This document shows positions 55,043 through 64,000 of a stretch of 64,000 nucleotides of DNA, piece by piece (the stretch's first letter is position 1; each line of letters starts with the position of its first letter). The notes under the pieces are model-generated. The model saw nothing but the letters and a program-made list of their open reading frames with translations. It did not search any database and was not told the origin of the DNA. The stretch spans positions 1 to 64,000 of the forward strand of contig NZ_PEIG01000016.1 in NCBI RefSeq assembly GCF_002749975.1, read 5' to 3'. Made by a program: the position numbers and the translations under genes. This DNA comes from Gloeocapsopsis sp. IPPAS B-1203. GTDB lineage: Bacteria > Cyanobacteriota > Cyanobacteriia > Cyanobacteriales > Chroococcidiopsidaceae.

Positions 55043-56035
55043 ATGACCATGCTGCAAGGCGCACCCTGGCTTTTAGCACATCGCTCCATGCTTAAGCCAA
55101 ATCAGCCAATGAAGGTTTCGCTCTATGGCAACGATTATGTTCTCTGGCAAGATAGTGTAGGTGCAGTAAGTTGTTTACCAAATGCCTGCCCGCATATGGG
55201 AGCAATGCTGTCAGAAGGATGGTGTGTTGCTAAATCTGATGGTAGTAGTACAGTAGCTTGTCCGTTTCATGCCTTAGAGTTTGATGGCTTAGGCTGTACA
55301 GTGATACCAGGTGCTAACAAGCCAACAAAACCTTTGCTGCAGCCACTAGAGTTAATTATTCAAGAAAACTTTATTTGGACATACGGTGGACAAGAGCCAA
55401 AAATTCCTATTCCAGTTGTCCTGAATCAGATAGCAGGTGAATTTGAATTAATTGGCTACACAGGAGAGTTTAGTGTTAAAACAAACCTCCTCAGTATGCT
55501 GCTCAATATGCACGATTACAATCATCAAAACGGTACGCATCGCCCATTATTTGAGATCGAAGAAGTACAGTTTAAGCAATTTCTTGACAACGGACATCAC
55601 TCTCACGCTTACTTTGATATGCCTCGGACTCAACCCAAACCGCGCGATCTTCTCAAAAAGCCCACACTTCTGGTGTTACCAAAAATCCTTCAAGTTCACT
55701 TGGAAAACTGTTTCCCTTGTTTAGTCATTGTTCACGCAGAAAGTCCAATTGCAAGTATCAGAGAATGTCACGTATTTGTTCCCGCAGCTTCAAGCGTAAC
55801 CCGCACTTACGTTCTTATGTTTGCAAAAATTCATCATCCTTTGGCGCATCTTATCAAGAAGAATTTCTTACCATTAGCTGAAGTTGTTGTCAAGCAGGAT
55901 GCTGACATTTTAGAAAAGCTGTATGCCAACACCCCACAGTATATCAAGCTAAACAATGAAGTCGGAATGGACTGGGTACGCAGAAATTTTGAGAGTTTTC
56001 CTCAAGTAGTAGAGCCAAATCTATCGCGATACTGA
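55043..56035 (+). CDS. Rieske-type oxygenase, alpha-subunit-like
   Basis: 330 residues. The Rieske centre is NACPHMGAMLSEGWC (C49, H51) with VACPFHALEFDG (C73, H76). The remaining part fits the catalytic domain of ring-hydroxylating oxygenases: the motif HDYNHQNGTH (about residues 157-166) offers mononuclear iron ligands. Cyanobacterial relatives include carotenoid and chlorophyll breakdown oxygenases and PaO-like enzymes, but the substrate is not evident. Divergent from a TetR gene that likely controls it. Confidence 0.87.
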   Translation: MTMLQGAPWLLAHRSMLKPNQPMKVSLYGNDYVLWQDSVGAVSCLPNACPHMGAMLSEGWCVAKSDGSSTVACPFHALEFDGLGCTVIPGANKPTKPLLQPLELIIQENFIWTYGGQEPKIPIPVVLNQIAGEFELIGYTGEFSVKTNLLSMLLNMHDYNHQNGTHRPLFEIEEVQFKQFLDNGHHSHAYFDMPRTQPKPRDLLKKPTLLVLPKILQVHLENCFPCLVIVHAESPIASIRECHVFVPAASSVTRTYVLMFAKIHHPLAHLIKKNFLPLAEVVVKQDADILEKLYANTPQYIKLNNEVGMDWVRRNFESFPQVVEPNLSRY

Positions 56036-56107
56036 ATTAATTAGAAGTAACAACGGCAGAGATAAAACACTCCGCCGCTTATAGTATAGATGTCACCTAA
56101 TCAATAA

Positions 56108-56881
56108 CTAAACTGGTTCTCTAACCCGTGGAGGTTCTTCGACAACTGTTTCACTAAAAATACTCAGGTATAGCCAACCTGCAAGTAATGCACCTAAAAT
56201 AGGAGCAACCCAGAATAACCAAACTTGACCAAAAAGTGCTCTACCAGCAAAGATCGCTGGACCAAAACTGCGGGCGGGATTCACTGAGGTATTAGTCACT
56301 GGAATGCTAATCAGGTGAATGAGTGTCAAGCCAAAACCAATTGCTACAGGTGCGAGTGCTTTAGGCGCGCGACTATCAGTTGCACCCAAGATAATCATTA
56401 AAAACATGAAAGTCATCACAACTTCAGTGATGAAAGCTGCAAATAGATTATAGCCACCTGGCGAATGCACGCCGAATCCATTTGTCGCCAATGGATTAGA
56501 ACCTGTGAGTGTAAAGTTTGAGTTACCAATAGCAATTAAATAAACAACTCCTGCGCCGACAATAGCTCCAATTACCTGTGCAATAATATATGGAAGTAAC
56601 TCAGAGCCAGGAAAACGTTTACTTGCCCACAATCCAAACGAAACCGCTGGATTAAGATGACAACCTGAAATATGACCGATCGCATATGCCATCGTCAATA
56701 CAGTCAAACCAAATGCAAGCGATACTCCCACAAAGCCAATTCCTAGTGGAAAAGCTGTGTTGACACCAATTGTAGAACTATCAGCCGTGTAAGCTGCAGA
56801 AAGTACTGCACTACCACAACCGCCTAGTACAAGCCAAAAAGTGCCTATAAATTCAGCTATACAACGTTTTGTCAGATTCAT
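56108..56881 (-). CDS. aqpZ: Aquaporin Z-type water channel
   Basis: 257 residues, six membrane helices with both half-helix motifs: [18 protein letters not shown] and [13 protein letters not shown]. The NPA/NPA pair with Arg after the second and His in the fifth helix region ([11 protein letters not shown]) fits a water-selective pore. It allows fast water flow across the cytoplasmic membrane and helps osmotic adaptation. Single gene. Confidence 0.95.
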   Translation of the reverse strand: MNLTKRCIAEFIGTFWLVLGGCGSAVLSAAYTADSSTIGVNTAFPLGIGFVGVSLAFGLTVLTMAYAIGHISGCHLNPAVSFGLWASKRFPGSELLPYIIAQVIGAIVGAGVVYLIAIGNSNFTLTGSNPLATNGFGVHSPGGYNLFAAFITEVVMTFMFLMIILGATDSRAPKALAPVAIGFGLTLIHLISIPVTNTSVNPARSFGPAIFAGRALFGQVWLFWVAPILGALLAGWLYLSIFSETVVEEPPRVREPV

Positions 56882-57215
56882 TTAGTAGAACTCCTTTAAT
56901 CAACCAAAGAAGGCAATATAAGAATGGCAGCATTTACTATAGGAAAGTTAAGAAGTCTGTCTAATGCAGTGTTAAAAATTGCACCATTCGTATAGGTTTA
57001 ATCTTCTTTTAGTTATGTAAATTAATCAAAAAAAACATGAGATATAGTATGGATTAGGCAAGATGCTTAACTAAAACTAACTTCACATTTCATTCAAGTA
57101 ACTTACTTAACTCAAGTTCGACATATCTTTAGTTTGCTTCAGATTAAATCGGAAAGATAAGAAAGTTATAAGGTATTTATAAGAAAGAATTTAATATTCT
57201 AAAAGAAAAATATGC
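56882..57215. other. Intergenic region of 334 bp
   Basis: Upstream of aqpZ and downstream of the AAA gene: A+T-rich, no gene, no clear terminator. It should include the aqpZ promoter. Confidence 0.5.
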
Positions 57216-58715
57216 TCAGCTTTTAGTCAGTATGTTACAGTAATCAACGCTTTTAAGACTTAAATTCTTCTTTTTAAAGAAGTTGTAGTATAAACGACAA
57301 CGCAGTGTTGCACAATCGCCTTCCAATCTTACAATTCCTAAACTTTCTAGCTTGTAGGCAATGCTAGAGTCAACAACAATTGCCTCTTGAGAGTTTATCA
57401 ATCGCTCGATAGTTAATAGTAATGAACTGTCTGCTTGAAGAGTTAGCCAAATATATCGTAAATGATTCTGATAAATTCCTGCTAGTGTTGTTGCTTCTCG
57501 TAGTAATTGCTGTACTTGGTAAGTGAAAATCTCATCTGTTGACGCTGAAGGAACAGAAGTCGCAAGGTGATAAAAAGCAAGTTGGATAAGAAAGGGATGT
57601 CCCCCTACCCAATCCATAAGTTGTTCAACGAGAGAGGAATTTTCGCAAGGCAATTGATAGGATAAAGCCAGCCTTTGCACTTCCTCAAGACTAAATTCAG
57701 AAAGACGAAGTGTAAGTCCTGTATTCAACGGTAGCTGCTGGTGGAAATTGAGAGATACACAAGTATCTGTTGAGGACACCAGAACCAACCGCAAGTTTTG
57801 TAAAACTTGATCGTACCTAGCCTCTTCATTTAGCGATCGCAGCAAAGGTAAGAACTCGCGATAAACATCAGGATATTCAAATAAGCGATTAATTTCGTTC
57901 AAAGACAAAACCAACGGCTGATTAATTTGCTCTAAAAGATAATGCAAGTAAATAATAAAACTAACTTTACAACCAAGTTCGCAGTCCCAGTAACGCTCCA
58001 AACAGCATTCAGTTTGCAACTGCAAACTGATAGTTTTACACATCCAACGCAACAACCTGTCTAAATTTGACAGAATACTTTGATCGGCTTGTTGAAAATC
58101 AAGGTGTACTGTATGATAACCGAGTTGCTGAGCTTGATGCAGAATCCGTAATAATAGGGAACTTTTACCCATTTTGTGGGGGGCTTTAATCCAGATTAAG
58201 CTTCCAGGCTGGCGCAGTTCTGCATAAGCTTGGGTTTGGATAGCTAAACGCTCAATATAGAATTTAGAGTCTAAAGGAAGTGGACTACCTGGATACTGAG
58301 GTACATCAATTTTGGATTTTACTTGTCGCACGTCTCTGCAGCGATCGCGATCAATCGAATTAGACGAAAATACTCCTGTGCCATCCAAAATCTGTTGGTG
58401 CTTGATGGCAACAGGTGTAGCCTGATGGTTGCGAATATGATGAAAAAGGCTAAAGTCTAAAGGCTCTAGTGTTAAATTCAGGGCTTGAAAAACTAAACGA
58501 AGCGATTCTTGATCTACACCAATTTGCGCTTGCAAGATTTTGCGCACGGTAGCAGCATTTAATCCTTGAGGTTCGATGAGTTGCGTTTTTTCGGCAATTC
58601 GGCGCGGCGTTATCTTTTCGCCATTTTCAGTAGTAAGCTGCTCAATTTGAGCGTATAGCTTCTGTAGTCCTGTGTGTGTGAGGACTGTCCCTCGATATCG
58701 TTTAGGTTTGTGCAA
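57216..58715 (-). CDS. HTH plus AAA-like (PF14516-type) STAND NTPase
   Basis: 499 residues with a TTG start. The N-terminal about 90 residues (RGTVLTHTGLQKLYAQIEQL, TPRRIAEKTQLIEPQGLNAA, TVRKILQAQIGVDQESL) look like the helix-turn-helix found before NTPase and WD40 parts in cyanobacterial signalling proteins. The AAA-like domain follows with Walker A APHKMGKSSLLLRIL, Walker B-like QPLVLSLNEINRLFE and sensor LVLVSSTDTC, then a winged-helix-like end. No WD40, TPR or effector domain is fused. The role is unknown, perhaps a switch for transcription or defence. Confidence 0.82.
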   Translation of the reverse strand: MHKPKRYRGTVLTHTGLQKLYAQIEQLTTENGEKITPRRIAEKTQLIEPQGLNAATVRKILQAQIGVDQESLRLVFQALNLTLEPLDFSLFHHIRNHQATPVAIKHQQILDGTGVFSSNSIDRDRCRDVRQVKSKIDVPQYPGSPLPLDSKFYIERLAIQTQAYAELRQPGSLIWIKAPHKMGKSSLLLRILHQAQQLGYHTVHLDFQQADQSILSNLDRLLRWMCKTISLQLQTECCLERYWDCELGCKVSFIIYLHYLLEQINQPLVLSLNEINRLFEYPDVYREFLPLLRSLNEEARYDQVLQNLRLVLVSSTDTCVSLNFHQQLPLNTGLTLRLSEFSLEEVQRLALSYQLPCENSSLVEQLMDWVGGHPFLIQLAFYHLATSVPSASTDEIFTYQVQQLLREATTLAGIYQNHLRYIWLTLQADSSLLLTIERLINSQEAIVVDSSIAYKLESLGIVRLEGDCATLRCRLYYNFFKKKNLSLKSVDYCNILTKS

Positions 58716-58972
58716 TTTTTGCTTCCAGATTAAAGATAAAATTTCGAGTCAGAAGATAAGGCTAGTGAAACGCTCGTGGTTAGTTATAATTTATTCTTCA
58801 GCTTTATTATTAGGGTTTCCAGTTAAATTAAGTAAATTGACTTAGGCAAAGTTACTACTAGAGATTATTAAACTAGAAAAAAATAAAAACTTTATAAGAA
58901 AAAAATCTGAAAAGGGTAAGTGAAATGACTAGATGACAGCACATACTCTCATCTAGTGACTTAGTAGCAGTT

Positions 58973-59269
58973 ATGACAGAATCAAAAAATAAAGATCAAC
59001 AGCATCCGCTCTATAACCAAGACCGTGCCCTGATTAATTCTTTACTGACTGCGGCGCCAAGTGATTTGAATTTAGTGGAACTTGCGCGGATGCGCATTCG
59101 TTATAACGGTTTTCCTGGGGCGCGAGATCTCCAAGCTGACTTGGATCAAGTTATGCAAAGATGGAATCTAACCGAAGCAGAACTTTTTGAAAAGACTCGT
59201 CAGCTTCATGCCACTCAGTCAGTGTACGTTAGTCGTGGCAATAAAAGCGAGACAGAAGACTGGAGTTAA
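58973..59269 (+). CDS. DUF3288 family protein
   Basis: 98 residues. The block DQQHPLYNQDRALINSLLTA, NLVELARMRIRYNGFPGARD and LDQVMQRWNLTEAELFEKTR is the DUF3288 family, restricted to cyanobacteria and plastid lineages. Function unknown. It converges with mlaD with 19 bp between. Confidence 0.9.
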   Translation: MTESKNKDQQHPLYNQDRALINSLLTAAPSDLNLVELARMRIRYNGFPGARDLQADLDQVMQRWNLTEAELFEKTRQLHATQSVYVSRGNKSETEDWS

Positions 59270-59288
59270 GTAGGTAGGCGTCATTAGA

Positions 59289-60695
59289 CTACTCTATTGA
59301 CAAGTCAAGCGAACTTTCGAGCGAATCAAAATTCTGTGGATTAGGTAAAGCTTGTGTACCTGCAGTTTTTGCAGCATCAGGCGATCGCTCTAATAAATCC
59401 TCAAGCCTTTGTAAAGCTGTCACAGTTGAACGATCAATCTGAACAGTTTCATTTTTTGTCGGATCGGGATTTTTGAGGTTTGCGTTTTTCACAGTGTTGG
59501 ATACAGAGTCTAAAGTTTGGGCAACTTCGATTTGCTGTTGTAGTTGATCGCTAGAAGACACCAAACCACTCAACCCGTTAATAAGCCGCCGCACATTTTC
59601 ACGAAATGCTGGATCTCCTGTTAGTTCATCTAAATCAGAAGTAATTTTCTGTGCATTCTGAAACGTTACTCTAGCAGAATCTAAAGTTTGTTGGAGTACG
59701 AGAACATTGGTAGGAGTATTCAGAGCAGCAGAGATATCACGTAAATTTGCGGATGCTTGTGCTGCATTCGCTGATAATGTTTCCAAGTTTTGAATGAGTT
59801 CTCCTTGCGTGAAGCGATCAACGGTAGGTGAAAGCGCACCAACAGTGAGACGTAATTGTTCGCTACTTTGGTCAATATTTTCTAAAACTCTCACAAGTGT
59901 TGTGCGGTTAGTTGTCACTAAATCATCAAGATTAGTGACGAGGCGATTTACTTGAGTTGTCGTTAAGCGAATTTGATCAGCAGTTGCACCAAACTGTGCA
60001 GCAGTTCTTGTTGTGGAAGCTGTGATTTCATCTGCTGCTCGTTGTACCGAGTTGGCTGTGGCTGACAAACTGCCAATTTGTTGTTGTGTTGCGCGTGTCA
60101 AGCTAGAAAGTTCGCGTGTCAGTTGTGCAACTCCTGCTGCTGCTTCTGAAGCATTTTTGGTTGCTTCGTTAACAGTATTAACGAAATTAGGATCGCTGTA
60201 AGCCGTTGTAAAGCGGGTAGTAGCAGAGATAAGTTGATCGAGACTAATACCAATTTCACCTTGTAAACGAGCACCATGACAAACAATTAGCGTGCGATCG
60301 CAATTGGGATCGAGGGGTAACGCACTAACTGCGTCGGTTGGCAGTGTTTTTTGTGGTGTAATATCGACGCTGACTTCACTAATTAAACCTGATTGGTTAG
60401 CGGCAATTTGGATATCACGGGGAATGATTAAGTTAGCTGGGGCAATTTCTACACTGACTTCGACACCATTAGGTCCAGGACGAATCGCAGAAATGTTACC
60501 AACGTTGACGCCACGGTAGCGCACAACTGCGCCTTCTTGCATCCCACCAACATTTGCAAACTCAATGATTGCACTGTAGCTGCGTCTACCAAGGGTGACT
60601 CCTCGTAACCACAAAACCAATCCGACAAATAAACCTACTCCTAAGAGTAATAACAACCCTACAGAACCTTCTCGAACTGAACGCGATCGCTGCAT
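59289..60695 (-). CDS. mlaD: MCE/MlaD-family lipid transport protein
   Basis: 468 residues. One N-terminal helix (GLLLLLGVGLFVGLVLWLRG) is followed by the MCE domain (residues 38-120: FANVGGMQEGAVVRYRGVNV, GNISAIRPGPNGVEVSVEI). The long rest is a helical Thr/Ser/Gln-rich coiled region that could form a tunnel or reach the outer membrane. It is the periplasmic lipid-binding part of an Mla-type ABC system. The matching ATPase (mlaF) lies 2.3 kb upstream behind an unrelated gene pair. Confidence 0.92.
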   Translation of the reverse strand: MQRSRSVREGSVGLLLLLGVGLFVGLVLWLRGVTLGRRSYSAIIEFANVGGMQEGAVVRYRGVNVGNISAIRPGPNGVEVSVEIAPANLIIPRDIQIAANQSGLISEVSVDITPQKTLPTDAVSALPLDPNCDRTLIVCHGARLQGEIGISLDQLISATTRFTTAYSDPNFVNTVNEATKNASEAAAGVAQLTRELSSLTRATQQQIGSLSATANSVQRAADEITASTTRTAAQFGATADQIRLTTTQVNRLVTNLDDLVTTNRTTLVRVLENIDQSSEQLRLTVGALSPTVDRFTQGELIQNLETLSANAAQASANLRDISAALNTPTNVLVLQQTLDSARVTFQNAQKITSDLDELTGDPAFRENVRRLINGLSGLVSSSDQLQQQIEVAQTLDSVSNTVKNANLKNPDPTKNETVQIDRSTVTALQRLEDLLERSPDAAKTAGTQALPNPQNFDSLESSLDLSIE

Positions 60696-61143
60696 CTTTT
60701 TATCCCCCTGCCCTTACTGTAAACTGCGTTACACAATTTTGAATTCTAGGTTTTAAATTTGAAACACTGTCTGAGATCGAGTCCGGTTCATAAGTTTCTA
60801 ATTTCCGAATTTATGTACAAAGCCTTAGAATTCCTCTACTCCTGAGTGTGAGTGGCTCTCTGCAAAACAGGAAAGCTTTTGATAGAGAAAAAGCTGTGTT
60901 TGACAAGGATTATAGGTCATTAATATATGGCAGGGATGAATCTAATGCCAATTTTCTCAAATGAGGCAACAGAGGTTATCAGAAGTAAAGTGTGTTCACG
61001 CGCAAGAGATTCAATAGAGTGAAGACGACTTTTTTTTGAGCAGCTTGCATGAATCAGTCACGCAGCGGCAGTTTAAATCTGTGGGAATGTGAGAGAAGTT
61101 AAAGGGCGATCGCATCTAGTTAGTCTAATCAGGCGCAAGGAAT
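60696..61143. other. Intergenic region of 448 bp upstream of mlaD
   Basis: No gene, RNA or strong repeat was seen. An A+T-rich segment with TTTTTTTGAGC at about 61030 lies in it. This spacer probably carries the mlaD promoter, now separated from mlaF. Confidence 0.45.
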
Positions 61144-61980
61144 TTAAGAGTGTCTCCAGTTTCGCTCGGTTGCCTCATCGGCTGGAAATAAACACTCAAT
61201 TCGTAGTTCCTGAAGAGTGATGTCGTAAGGAGTACCCAACGTGGCGATCGTCGAGAAAAATTGCCAACTGAGATCGTTTTGTTTGAGGTGAATGGTCAAG
61301 AGCAAAGTATTCTGTGCGGCTCGGTTTGAGGTGTTCCAAATCTCAGAAACACCAGGATAACTCATCAGTTCGTCGAACAGCAAAGTGGACTGTTCGCTCT
61401 CACCGACTGAGTTTGCCTCTCGATGCATCCGCCCAAGTAAATGTCCTGCAAATTCTTGCCAGTTGGCGATAAATGGACGTAGCCCCTGTGAATGAAATAC
61501 CACCCGCATCAAATTGATTTTTCCGTCAATGCAGAAAAGGGTTTGTAATCTGCTTGGATGAATAAAAGTAGTGAGGAGTCGATTGGCTCCATTGTTAGTC
61601 AGCAGTAAATTCCAGTAGCGATCAACCACGATCGCAGGTAATGGTTCTTGCTGTAGCAACAAGAAATCGAGTGCTTGGCGAATTGAGGTCATTTCGGGAG
61701 CAGATAGATCAGTTTCTGTGTGAATGGGAGCAAATCCCGCCGCCGTCAGCATTAGATTTTGCTGCCTTAAGGGAATTTCTAAAACAGTCGCTAATTCTAG
61801 AACCATCTCCCGACTGGGTTTAGCTCGACCCGATTCAAGAAAACTGATATGCCTCTGCGATACTTCACTTTCTAAAGCTAAATCGAGCTGACTGAACCCT
61901 CGTTGAGCGCGCCATTGTTTGAGAAGTGTTCCAAACGAATGAGCTTCGCTGGAATTAGAAACCATTGAACGTCGTTGCAT
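61144..61980 (-). CDS. XRE-family regulator with MmyB-like C-terminal domain
   Basis: 278 residues from the ATG at 61980; an in-frame TTG at 62001 is possible. Residues 16-75 form an XRE helix-turn-helix (FGTLLKQWRAQRGFSQLDLA, SEVSQRHISFLESGRAKPSR). The rest (for example PAIVVDRYWNLLLTNNGANR) matches the PAS-like MmyB ligand domain, which often binds fatty acids or other small molecules. It is divergent from the hydrolase 103 bp away and probably controls it. Confidence 0.88.
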   Translation of the reverse strand: MQRRSMVSNSSEAHSFGTLLKQWRAQRGFSQLDLALESEVSQRHISFLESGRAKPSREMVLELATVLEIPLRQQNLMLTAAGFAPIHTETDLSAPEMTSIRQALDFLLLQQEPLPAIVVDRYWNLLLTNNGANRLLTTFIHPSRLQTLFCIDGKINLMRVVFHSQGLRPFIANWQEFAGHLLGRMHREANSVGESEQSTLLFDELMSYPGVSEIWNTSNRAAQNTLLLTIHLKQNDLSWQFFSTIATLGTPYDITLQELRIECLFPADEATERNWRHS

Positions 61981-62083
61981 CGTAGGAATAGCTTGAGACA
62001 ATAGATTTGATTACCTTAGAAGTAATTGTTTCTATTATCTCCCCTTGACACGATCGTGGTATACCTACTCACAGGGAAGAAAC

Positions 62084-62947
62084 ATGATTCAGTCAATTGA
62101 TCGATCGGCAAAAACAGTTTTACCTAGTTTATTTAACCTGCGATGCGATGATGGCACTCGTTTATTCTACAAAGACTGGGGTACAGGTAAGCCCGTTATC
62201 TTTATTCATGGTTGGGCACTTAACGCCGATATTTGGGAGTATCAGATGACCGAATTGGTCAACCGAAATTTGCGCTGCATCGCTTATGACAGGCGTGGTT
62301 GTGGACGCTCTAGCCAGCCTGGAGGAGGCTACGATTTTGATAGACTTGCTGACGATCTGGCAGCACTGATCGAACAGCTTGACTTACACAAAGTGACATT
62401 AATTGCTCACTCGATGGGGGGTGGCGAAATCGCTCGCTATCTGTCGCGTCACGGTGACGATCGCATTGATCGCGTTGTGTTCGTTGCTGCGACCACTCCT
62501 TTCCTCTTGAAGACGGCAGATAATCCAGATGGAATAGACAAGAGCTTTTACGATAACATGATTGCCGAGGTGAACAAAGATCGTCCGCACTATCTTGCTA
62601 CCGTTGCACCCACATTTTTCGGTGTAGACCTGCTGAATTCTGTTTCGTCTGAAATGATGCAATGGGCAGTAGGACTGGCACTTCAAGCCTCCCCAAAAGC
62701 TTCAATTGACATGATTCGTGCGCTTTCGGAAACCGATTTTCGAGCTGATCTGCGTAACGTCACCGTACCGACGTTGATTTTGCATGGCGATCGCGATAAG
62801 TACGTACCCATCGAAGTTTCTGGATATAAGACCGCGCAGTTAATACCGAGTAGTCAACTCAAATTGTATGAAGGTGCAGCGCACGGTTTGTTCATTACTC
62901 ATAAGGATCGTTTCAATCTCGATTTACTGACATTTATTCAAGGCTAG
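62084..62947 (+). CDS. Alpha/beta hydrolase of the non-haem chloroperoxidase type
   Basis: 287 residues from the ATG at 62084 behind GGGAAGAAAC; a TTG at 62045 is less likely. Catalytic triad: S110 in LIAHSMGGGEIARYL, an Asp in LHGDRDKYVPIEV and His in EGAAHGLFITHKD. The oxyanion HGWALNADIW and YDRRGCGRSSQPGGGYDFDR fit arylesterases/perhydrolases of the chloroperoxidase family. Substrate unknown. Together with the XRE regulator it forms a unit inserted between mlaF and mlaD. Confidence 0.9.
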   Translation: MIQSIDRSAKTVLPSLFNLRCDDGTRLFYKDWGTGKPVIFIHGWALNADIWEYQMTELVNRNLRCIAYDRRGCGRSSQPGGGYDFDRLADDLAALIEQLDLHKVTLIAHSMGGGEIARYLSRHGDDRIDRVVFVAATTPFLLKTADNPDGIDKSFYDNMIAEVNKDRPHYLATVAPTFFGVDLLNSVSSEMMQWAVGLALQASPKASIDMIRALSETDFRADLRNVTVPTLILHGDRDKYVPIEVSGYKTAQLIPSSQLKLYEGAAHGLFITHKDRFNLDLLTFIQG

Positions 62948-62993
62948 TTGGTTCGTACCAACTCTATAAAATTGTATAGTGATTGTCTAGTGC

Positions 62994-63776
62994 CTAACCA
63001 ATAACATGAATTGGTCCTTCTACATTGCCACTAAAAAACTGCTGAATTAGGGGATTGTCAGAAGCGTCAATATCGGTTACGGAACCTTCCCACTGAACTT
63101 TTCCTTGGTACAGAAAGACAACGCGATCGGCAGTACGGCGGATTGTACTATCTTGGTGAGTCACAATGGCGTAAGTATTACAATTCCCTGTACTACATTG
63201 TAAGTATCGAATGAGATCTTCAATGACTGTAGATGCGATTGGATCAAGTCCAGCAGTCGGTTCATCGTACAGTAAAACGGCTGGAGAGTCTTTGATATTA
63301 TCGGGATTAGACATAACTGCGCGGGCAAAACTGACACGCTTGCGCATTCCACCAGACAGTTCGCTCGGATAGCGATCGCCAACTCCAGTTAAGCCGACCA
63401 TCTCTAATTTTTGATTCACTAATTCACGAATCCGCGATCGCGACAGATGAGAGTGCTGATAGAGCAAAAAACCAACATTTTCTTCAACAGTTAATGAATC
63501 AAACAATGCTGCTTGCTGAAACACCATACCAATGCTGAGCGGGTCTGCGGCATCTTCAATTAAACCTTGGCGCATCTGTCCTTGGATATAAATTTCTCCT
63601 GCATCTGGTGCTAATAATCCAGCAATAATACGCAATATTGTCGATTTCCCTGTTCCCGAAGGGCCAATAATTGCCAGGGCTTCTCCTTGATAAAGCGTTA
63701 GATCTGCTTCATCTAAAACGATATTGTTACCAAATGCTTTGCTCACGCCTTTGAGTTCAATTATCGGCTCAGCCAT
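62994..63776 (-). CDS. mlaF: Mla-type ABC transporter ATP-binding protein
   Basis: 260 residues. ELKGVSKAFGNNIVLDEADL, Walker A IIGPSGTGKSTILRIIAG, signature LSGGMRKRVSFARAV and Walker B VLLYDEPTAGLDP with ASTVIEDLI are the MlaF (MKL) branch with its typical L-S-G-G-M-R-K-R. It drives lipid trafficking with MlaE (permease, not seen in the window) and MlaD. The window ends before any upstream gene. Confidence 0.93.
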   Translation of the reverse strand: MAEPIIELKGVSKAFGNNIVLDEADLTLYQGEALAIIGPSGTGKSTILRIIAGLLAPDAGEIYIQGQMRQGLIEDAADPLSIGMVFQQAALFDSLTVEENVGFLLYQHSHLSRSRIRELVNQKLEMVGLTGVGDRYPSELSGGMRKRVSFARAVMSNPDNIKDSPAVLLYDEPTAGLDPIASTVIEDLIRYLQCSTGNCNTYAIVTHQDSTIRRTADRVVFLYQGKVQWEGSVTDIDASDNPLIQQFFSGNVEGPIHVIG

Positions 63777-63778
63777 TA

Positions 63779-63960
63779 TAAGAGGTTGGGGGTCAGAGGT
63801 CAGGGGTCAGGGGGACAGAGAGTTATGAGTGATGAATGTGTTGAGTGTTGAGTTATGAGTTAAGACTCTTTTTTTAATTTAAAACTCACGCACTGATCGC
63901 TAGTAACTAGCTAAAGCGCCACTCTTTCACTCACTCCTCACCCCTCACCCCTTCATCATG
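63779..63960. repeat. Low-complexity intergenic repeats
   Basis: GGTCAGAGGTCAGGGGTCAG at about 63790-63812, then GAGTTATGAGT/GAGTGTTGAGTTATGAGTTA (inverse of the 16.3-kb repeat) and CTCACCCCTCACCCC. They are filler repeats of the same families as at 16320, 33150 and 51280. Confidence 0.65.
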
Positions 63961-64000
63961 TTCTATTTTTAAACTACCTGATAAATAAAATTGAAGCTTG

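Overview
The window is a piece of a cyanobacterial chromosome. The evidence is the very frequent HIP1-type octamer GCGATCGC, photosynthesis genes (the 5' end of psbA, psaX, petC-petA), a glucokinase, and many short proteins known only from cyanobacteria (DUF3067, DUF3288, DUF2301). The A+T-rich codon use, many large sensor kinases, and filler repeats of the type AACTCATAACTCA or GGTCAGAGGTCAG suit a large genome of the Chroococcidiopsis/Nostoc type. The genus cannot be fixed from sequence alone. I saw no rRNA, tRNA, CRISPR array or intact transposase.

Layout. 1-5.2 kb: partial psbA (minus strand), a HIT-family hydrolase, a comM/yifB-type ATPase, a lone response regulator, lipoyl synthase and a 45-residue gene that reads as psaX. 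5.3-16.3 kb: a LivH-type permease, then five two-component genes in a row on the plus strand: a hybrid kinase, a Cache-HAMP-PAS kinase, an Rcp1-like regulator, and two paralogous GAF-GAF kinases, one with an N-terminal REC domain and one with an MASE1-like membrane domain. 16.4-26.2 kb: larE, a methyltransferase, an antitoxin followed by a broken PIN toxin, a phosphoglycerate-mutase-like phosphatase, glk, two divergent sugar-binding lipoproteins, a CsoR/RcnR-family metal sensor and a soluble lytic transglycosylase.

26.2-30.5 kb is the most unusual stretch: a decayed accessory locus. It holds the last residues of an arsS-like radical SAM gene, an intact TIGR04283-type glycosyltransferase, the tail of a second TVP38/DedA-like gene directly before an intact one, a wrecked antitoxin-PIN toxin pair, and an internally deleted mercuric-reductase-like flavoenzyme. 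Together these look like the remains of an arsenosugar-type locus.

30.5-41.3 kb: ribD with an apparent frameshift near its 3' end, mreB-mreC-mreD, a fused two-NBD peptide-type ABC ATPase, folC, an alpha/beta-hydrolase-fold protein without its catalytic serine, a DUF2237 gene and two small conserved genes. 41.5-48.6 kb: DUF1361, a SAM hydroxide adenosyltransferase, DUF2301, dprA, and a minus-strand sensory operon FIST - histidine kinase - REC/GGDEF. 49-52.5 kb: petC-petA (cytochrome b6f) close to DUF3067, csaA-like and tatC. 52.7-64 kb: a secreted hypothetical, a TetR regulator divergent from a Rieske oxygenase, an aquaporin, an HTH-AAA NTPase, DUF3288, and mlaD and mlaF, which are separated by a divergent XRE-regulator/hydrolase pair.

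Main points of interest: the decayed arsenosugar-like locus, two independent PIN-toxin pseudogenes (one beside an intact antitoxin), the ribD frameshift, two short elements with matching terminal inverted repeats that may be MITE-like, the FIST-kinase-cyclase operon, and the interrupted mla locus. No wholly new system is proven. The best candidates for new biology are the FIST operon, the tandem kinase cluster and the HTH-AAA protein.
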